From JBMNEH01 sp050948665 (lineage in GTDB: Bacteria > Bacillota > Clostridia > Christensenellales > UMGS416): a stretch of 64,000 bases of DNA. Location: positions 248,001 to 312,000 of the forward strand of contig JBMNEH010000001.1 of assembly GCA_050948665.1 (NCBI GenBank). Direction: 5' to 3'. A program made the position numbers and the translations under genes. Within the stretch, counting starts at the first letter, position 1; each line of letters begins with the position of its first letter. The notes beneath the pieces are model-generated. The model had not been told where the DNA came from. It did no database searches and worked only from the letters and a program-made list of their open reading frames with translations. Below are positions 58,147 to 64,000 of this stretch, in pieces.

Positions 58147-58222
58147 GGGGGTGTAGCTCAGCTGGGAGAGCACCTGCCTTGCACGCAGGGGGTCAGCGGT
58201 TCGAACCCGCTCATCTCCACCA
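58147..58222 (+). tRNA. tRNA-Ala (TGC)
   Basis: 76 nt with encoded CCA, anticodon TGC in the loop CTTGCAC, and the alanine identity pair G3-U70 in the acceptor stem (GGGGGTG with CATCTCC). D-arm GCTCAGCTGGGAGAGC and T-arm GGTTCGAACC are normal. It lies in the rrnB spacer only. Confidence 0.97.
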
Positions 58223-58250
58223 AACCTTGATAGGGTCAATACGGTCATAC

Positions 58251-58327
58251 GGGCTCATAGCTCAGCTGGTTAGAGCGCGCGCCTGATAAGCGCGAGGTCG
58301 GTGGTCCGAGTCCACTTGAGCCCACCA
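58251..58327 (+). tRNA. tRNA-Ile (GAT)
   Basis: 77 nt with encoded CCA, acceptor GGGCTCA/TGAGCCC and anticodon GAT in CTGATAA. It is the second tRNA of the rrnB spacer, 28 bp after tRNA-Ala; the order Ala-Ile is reversed relative to E. coli rrn operons. Confidence 0.97.
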
Positions 58328-58482
58328 CGCCTTTTAAAAAGGCGACCCGAAAGGGCGGGATAGATTCCCAAATGCACCTTGACAACTGTATAAAGAACTG
58401 CGAAACAAAGAGAAGCAAGTATAAACGAGAGAAAAAGAGATGGGTAACCATCGAAGACATACGAACTGCAAGTCTTAGAGAT
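58328..58482 (+). other. rrnB spacer, tRNA-Ile to 23S
   Basis: Holds a small hairpin CGCCTTTTAAAAAGGCG and then the boxA-like TGCACCTTGACAACT shared with rrnA. Confidence 0.75.
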
Positions 58483-61398
<2,916 letters not shown>

Positions 61399-61453
61399 TA
61401 AGAGTTGCAGGCAGTTTCTTTATACAGTTGTGAGGGCGCAGACCCTCTTTATT

Positions 61454-61569
61454 TCCGGTGGCGATAGCGAAGGGGATCCACCTGTTCTCATCCCGAACAC
61501 AGAAGTTAAGACCTTCATCGCCGACAGTACTTGGCCGGAAACGGCCCGGGAGGATAGGTAGCTGCCGGA
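61454..61569 (+). rRNA. rrf: 5S ribosomal RNA (rrnB)
   Basis: 116 nt, one visible difference from the rrnA 5S (TTGGCCGG). Terminal helix TCCGG/CCGGA intact. Confidence 0.95.
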
Positions 61570-61582
61570 GCTCTTTTCTACA

Positions 61583-61627
61583 CCGCAGGCGTCGATGAAT
61601 TCATCGCCGCTTGCGGATTGTTTTTAT
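61583..61627 (+). terminator. rrnB terminator
   Basis: Same hairpin and TTGTTTTTATT tail as rrnA. Identity with the rrnA flank continues to about 61674 (GTATAATACGGGAGG). Confidence 0.9.
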
Positions 61628-61674
61628 TCCCGCACCCGGCATACACAGGCCCCGAATATGTATAATACGGGAGG

Positions 61675-61823
61675 GAAGGAACCACGCGACGGGTGTAATC
61701 GCCCGAAGTTTCCTGACGCTTTCGCGAAGGGAAGGCGACGCTTTGTTCATGCGGAGCACCGGATCTCCCTCGCCATGGAATTGCGGATGCCGTGGAAGCA
61801 TTACGGGCATATTTAAGAAAGTG
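61675..61823. other. unassigned sequence after rrnB
   Basis: About 150 bp with no gene, RNA or repeat that I recognise. It replaces the position where the activase gene begins after rrnA. Confidence 0.5.
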
Positions 61824-61852
61824 TTGACAATTCCATGGAAAACGAATATACT
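61824..61852 (+). promoter_or_regulatory. promoter of 60-aa protein gene
   Basis: Perfect TTGACA, a 17-bp spacer and TATACT (61847-61852). An overlapping TATAAT at 61852 has 22-bp spacing and is less likely. Confidence 0.8.
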
Positions 61853-61903
61853 ATAATCACAGGAAAAGAAGTTCGCTTTGACACCTTACAGGAGGTGATC
61901 GAC

Positions 61904-62086
61904 ATGAAAAAGACGAACCAAGCCACACAGAAGAGCAAGAAAGCGGTCGGCTTCTGGACGAAGCTGGGCATATGGCTGGGTATGACCACCTACGGAGAAG
62001 ACAGGAATGTGATGATGACCCGGCTGGGCGATCCCAACAACGCCTCGTACCGGAATATCAACCCCTCGCAGATGCGAGGCAGCTAA
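61904..62086 (+). CDS. small basic protein, unknown
   Basis: 60 aa: a Lys-rich start (MKKTNQATQKSKKA), an amphipathic or hydrophobic stretch (VGFWTKLGIWLGMTTYG) and a polar tail with DPNNASYRNINPSQ. No family recognised. It has a near-perfect promoter, a strong RBS (AGGAGGTGATCGAC) and its own terminator, so it is very probably expressed well. The frame is open 23 codons further upstream but without an RBS. It lies between rrnB and the decayed rrn tail. Confidence 0.75.
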   Translation: MKKTNQATQKSKKAVGFWTKLGIWLGMTTYGEDRNVMMTRLGDPNNASYRNINPSQMRGS

Positions 62087-62095
62087 AGATTTCAA

Positions 62096-62134
62096 CAACA
62101 AGGGGAGCCGCAGGGGCGGTTCCCCTTGTTTGTT
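62096..62134 (+). terminator. terminator of 60-aa protein gene
   Basis: AACAAGGGGAgCCGC-agg-GGCGGttCCCCTTGTTTGTTT. Confidence 0.9.
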
Positions 62135-62157
62135 TTCGGAAGGCTGCAGCCTTCCAT

Positions 62158-62251
62158 CCTGAAGATGACCGATAGGAACAGGCCGAGGACTTGACCGACA
62201 GGATTTACCGCGATTTCCTTATACAGTTGTGAGGGCGCGGCCCTTTTTATT
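62158..62251 (+). pseudogene. decayed 23S 3' end and 23S-5S spacer
   Basis: TGAAGATGACCGATA, GGCCGAGGACTTGA and TTATACAGTTGTGAGGGCG follow the order and spacing of the end of 23S and of the spacer at 61361-61453, with many substitutions and small deletions. The helix-1 partner strand CTTGATC has become CTTGACC. Confidence 0.8.
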
Positions 62252-62357
62252 TCCGGCGGCGATAGTGAAGGGGATCCACCTGTTCTCATCCCGAACACAG
62301 AAGTTAAGACGACAGTGCCCGGCCGGAAACGGCCCGGGAGGACGGGTCGCCGCTGGA
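62252..62357 (+). pseudogene. 5S rRNA pseudogene (10-nt deletion)
   Basis: 106 nt against 116 in the intact copies. It retains GGGGATCCACCTGTTCTCATC, CCGAACACAGAAGTTAAG and ACGGCCCGGGAGGA but lacks the segment CTTCATCGCC, the 3' strand of helix II, and has several substitutions (ACTTGG to GCCCGG). Without helix II it should not fold as a functional 5S rRNA. Confidence 0.85.
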
Positions 62358-62370
62358 GCTCTTTTCAACA

Positions 62371-62415
62371 CCGCAGGCGTCGAGGCTTTCATCTCCGCTT
62401 GCGGCTTGTTTTTAT
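62371..62415 (+). terminator. diverged rrn-type terminator
   Basis: CCGCAGGCGTCGA ... TCTCCGCTTGCGG, then TTGTTTTTATTCCC, a diverged copy of the hairpin after both intact operons. Confidence 0.8.
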
Positions 62416-62443
62416 TCCCACGCCGGGATACCGTCCGCTCACC

Positions 62444-62472
62444 TTGCCTTTTCCCCCGGCTCATGGTATAAT
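62444..62472 (+). promoter_or_regulatory. promoter of FecCD/ABC operon
   Basis: TTGCCT, a 17-bp spacer and TATAAT (62467-62472), giving a leader of about 140 nt. Confidence 0.65.
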
Positions 62473-62479
62473 ATATTCG

Positions 62480-62622
62480 ATATGGCCGGCATGAAGCCGG
62501 CGGGAGAATGCGGCGCATTCGTTACCGGGTTTTTTTGTTACGGTATGCTATTGAAGGCATACGGCTTTTCCGAAGAAGAGCCGTAGGCTTTTTTTATGCG
62601 GAAGACGTTTGCCGGAGAGTGT
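62480..62622 (+). promoter_or_regulatory. FecCD operon leader with possible attenuator
   Basis: Contains hairpins GCCGGC-atgaa-GCCGGC and GAATGC-ggc-GCATTC, a first T-run (62530-62536), a GTATGC/GCATAC stem, and a terminator-like ACGGCTTTTC-cgaa-GAAGAGCCGT (62561-62584) with TTTTTTT at 62589-62595, only 28 bp before the start codon. A terminator downstream of the operon's own promoter suggests attenuation. No known riboswitch consensus recognised. Confidence 0.5.
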
Positions 62623-63690
62623 ATGAAAAAACGATCGAATGGAAAGAATCACAGGGGAAGGGCGGTATTGCCGATCCTGGCCGCCGGGGTGGTGATCCTG
62701 GCAGCGGTTTGCCTGTTTGTAGGTTCCTCGGGTATGACGGCGGGGGAAACCCTTGACGCGATCGCGGGAAAAGGGACGCCGGCACAGACGCGCATCCTAT
62801 GGAATATCCGGCTGCCCCGGGTGCTGGCGGCCGTCATCGCGGGGGCCGGACTGTCGGTCTCGGGACTGATGATGCAGACGGTGCTGAATAATGATATGGC
62901 CTCTCCCTCTACACTGGGGGTATCCAACGCGGCGGTATTCGGAGCGAACCTTTCGATCATCGCCTTTGCCGGCGGCTTTCTTTCCACCGGCAACAACCTG
63001 AACAACTACACGGTGGGCGTCAACCCCTACGCCGCGTCCCTGATCGCCTTCCTGTTTTCTCTGCTGTCCATCCTTCTGATACTGGGACTCTGCCGCCTGA
63101 GAAGATTTTCCCCAGGAGTAGTGGTGCTGGCGGGGATCTCCGTCGGCGCGGTCTGGACGGCGGGCACCACCATCCTCCAGTTTTACGCGACGGACGTGGG
63201 GCTGTCGGCCGCGGTGATCTGGAGCTTCGGGGATTTAGGCCGGGCCACCTACACCACCGACCTGATGATGTTCGGGGCGGTGGCGGCGGGCACGGCGGTA
63301 TTCTCCCTGTTCTCCTGGCAGTATAACGCCCTTCTCAGCGGGGACGCCACCGCCGGCACCATGGGGGTCCATGTCAGCCGACTGCGGTTTGTCACGCTGC
63401 TGCTGGCTTCCCTGATCACCGCGGTGTGTGTGTCCTACCTGGGGATCATCGGATTTGTGGGAATCATCTGCCCCCATGTGGTGAAAAAGATACTGGGGCA
63501 GGATCACCGGCTGACGATACCCGCGTCGGTGCTCTCCGGCAGCCTGCTGCTGCTGGCGGCGGATACCTTTTCCCGGAGTATGGGGAGGGGGGCGGCGCTG
63601 CCGGTGGGGGCGATCACCACACTTCTGGGCGCGCCCTTTTTCTTCGCGCTGCTGTTTACGAAAAAGGGGGACGGACATGCTGCGGATTGA
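62623..63690 (+). CDS. FecCD-type iron/cobalamin ABC transporter permease
   Basis: 355 aa with about ten membrane helices. Family blocks visible are RLPRVLAAVIAGAGLSVSG (~58-76), MMQTVLNNDMASPSTLGVS and the cytosolic coupling region FVGIICPHVVKKILGQDHR. It imports Fe3+-siderophore, haem or cobalamin together with an ATPase and a binding protein not in view. Start at the ATG after GGAGAGTGT; the ATG at 62596 lies in the T-run of the attenuator and lacks an RBS. The 3' end overlaps the ATPase gene by 14 bp. Confidence 0.9.
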   Translation: MKKRSNGKNHRGRAVLPILAAGVVILAAVCLFVGSSGMTAGETLDAIAGKGTPAQTRILWNIRLPRVLAAVIAGAGLSVSGLMMQTVLNNDMASPSTLGVSNAAVFGANLSIIAFAGGFLSTGNNLNNYTVGVNPYAASLIAFLFSLLSILLILGLCRLRRFSPGVVVLAGISVGAVWTAGTTILQFYATDVGLSAAVIWSFGDLGRATYTTDLMMFGAVAAGTAVFSLFSWQYNALLSGDATAGTMGVHVSRLRFVTLLLASLITAVCVSYLGIIGFVGIICPHVVKKILGQDHRLTIPASVLSGSLLLLAADTFSRSMGRGAALPVGAITTLLGAPFFFALLFTKKGDGHAAD

Positions 63691-64000
63691 GGAGCTGACC
63701 TTCCGGTACAACAGGCGGAACGGGTATGTACTGCGGGGGATCGACCTGGAGCTGCCGGCGGGGGAGATCGGGGTACTGCTGGGCAAAAACGGTTCCGGGA
63801 AAACCACCCTCTTTAAGAATATCCTGGGGATCTGCCGGCCACAGAGCGGAAGGATGGAGATCGAGGGAAGGGAACTCTCCCGTTTATCCGCCCGGGAACG
63901 GGCGGGGCTGGTGGCGTATGTCCCCCAGATCATCACCTTCGGGGATCTGTCGGTTTTTGATTCCGTTTTGATGGGCAGGATCTCCCGCTTCGGCCTGAGG
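63677..64000 (+). CDS. FecE/BtuD-type ABC transporter ATP-binding protein, partial
   Basis: The first 108 codons are present; the gene is cut by the window edge. Walker A is GKNGSGKTT (~35-43) and the Q-loop is AYVPQI (~85). By overlap with the permease gene it is the energising subunit of the same iron/cobalamin uptake system. Confidence 0.9.
   Translation, partial: MLRIEELTFRYNRRNGYVLRGIDLELPAGEIGVLLGKNGSGKTTLFKNILGICRPQSGRMEIEGRELSRLSARERAGLVAYVPQIITFGDLSVFDSVLMGRISRFGLR

Noticed and set aside
62252..62357. Third functional 5S rRNA gene
   Set aside because: A 10-nt deletion removes one strand of helix II, and there are several other changes.

Overview
The window comes from a GC-rich Clostridia-type Firmicute. 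The evidence is the 16S/23S sequence type, the Gram-positive style boxA (TGCTCCTTGAAAACT) before 16S, strong AGGAGG ribosome binding sites, a SigH-type sigma factor, a sepF/ylmH/divIVA division cluster and a CIRCE element. A Christensenellales- or Oscillospirales-like gut lineage is my guess from general gene content. I cannot place it more finely without a database search.

Layout. Two nearly identical rRNA operons in the same orientation bound the window: rrnA (16S 289-1810, 23S 2013-4928, 5S 4984-5099) and rrnB (16S 56528-58049, tRNA-Ala and tRNA-Ile in the spacer, 23S 58483-61398, 5S 61454-61569). A decayed third tail (23S 3' end, a 5S with a 10-nt deletion, and a terminator) lies at about 62158-62415. 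After rrnA comes a glycyl-radical-enzyme locus of unknown substrate (5.2-11.6 kb): activase, SMP-30-like protein, glycyl radical enzyme, amidohydrolase and a divergent AraC regulator. Then follow membrane and lipoprotein genes, an acyltransferase/esterase operon, a sugar isomerase, an NAD-dependent epimerase, argC, and a glycosidase group (GH78, GH4, GH35/42-like) at 19.4-26.3 kb. An SPFH protein coupled to a small ribbon-helix-helix protein, a YdcF-type protein and sigH precede tRNA-Gly and tuf (29.5-30.8 kb).

From 31 to 47 kb: a lipoprotein, a decayed tuf 3' copy, CIRCE-controlled hsp20, a HlyD-like/yggS/sepF/yggT/ylmH/divIVA division cluster, an HPr-like/DUF4364/TSCPD operon, mgtE behind a structured leader, TetR, MATE, sulfatase, a lipoprotein and an acyl-CoA ligase-carrier protein fusion.

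The most unusual locus is the oligopeptide-type ABC transporter at 47.4-55.2 kb. Its OppC-like permease carries a complete seven-repeat RCC1-like beta-propeller between the first membrane helix and the permease core. Its OppF-like ATPase carries an extra ~150-residue helical segment between Walker A and the Q-loop. A small one-helix membrane protein closes the operon. This suggests a peptide importer with added extracytoplasmic and cytoplasmic modules. The window ends in a FecCD-type iron/cobalamin uptake operon with a possible attenuator leader; its ATPase is cut by the window edge. I saw no CRISPR array, prophage or transposase.
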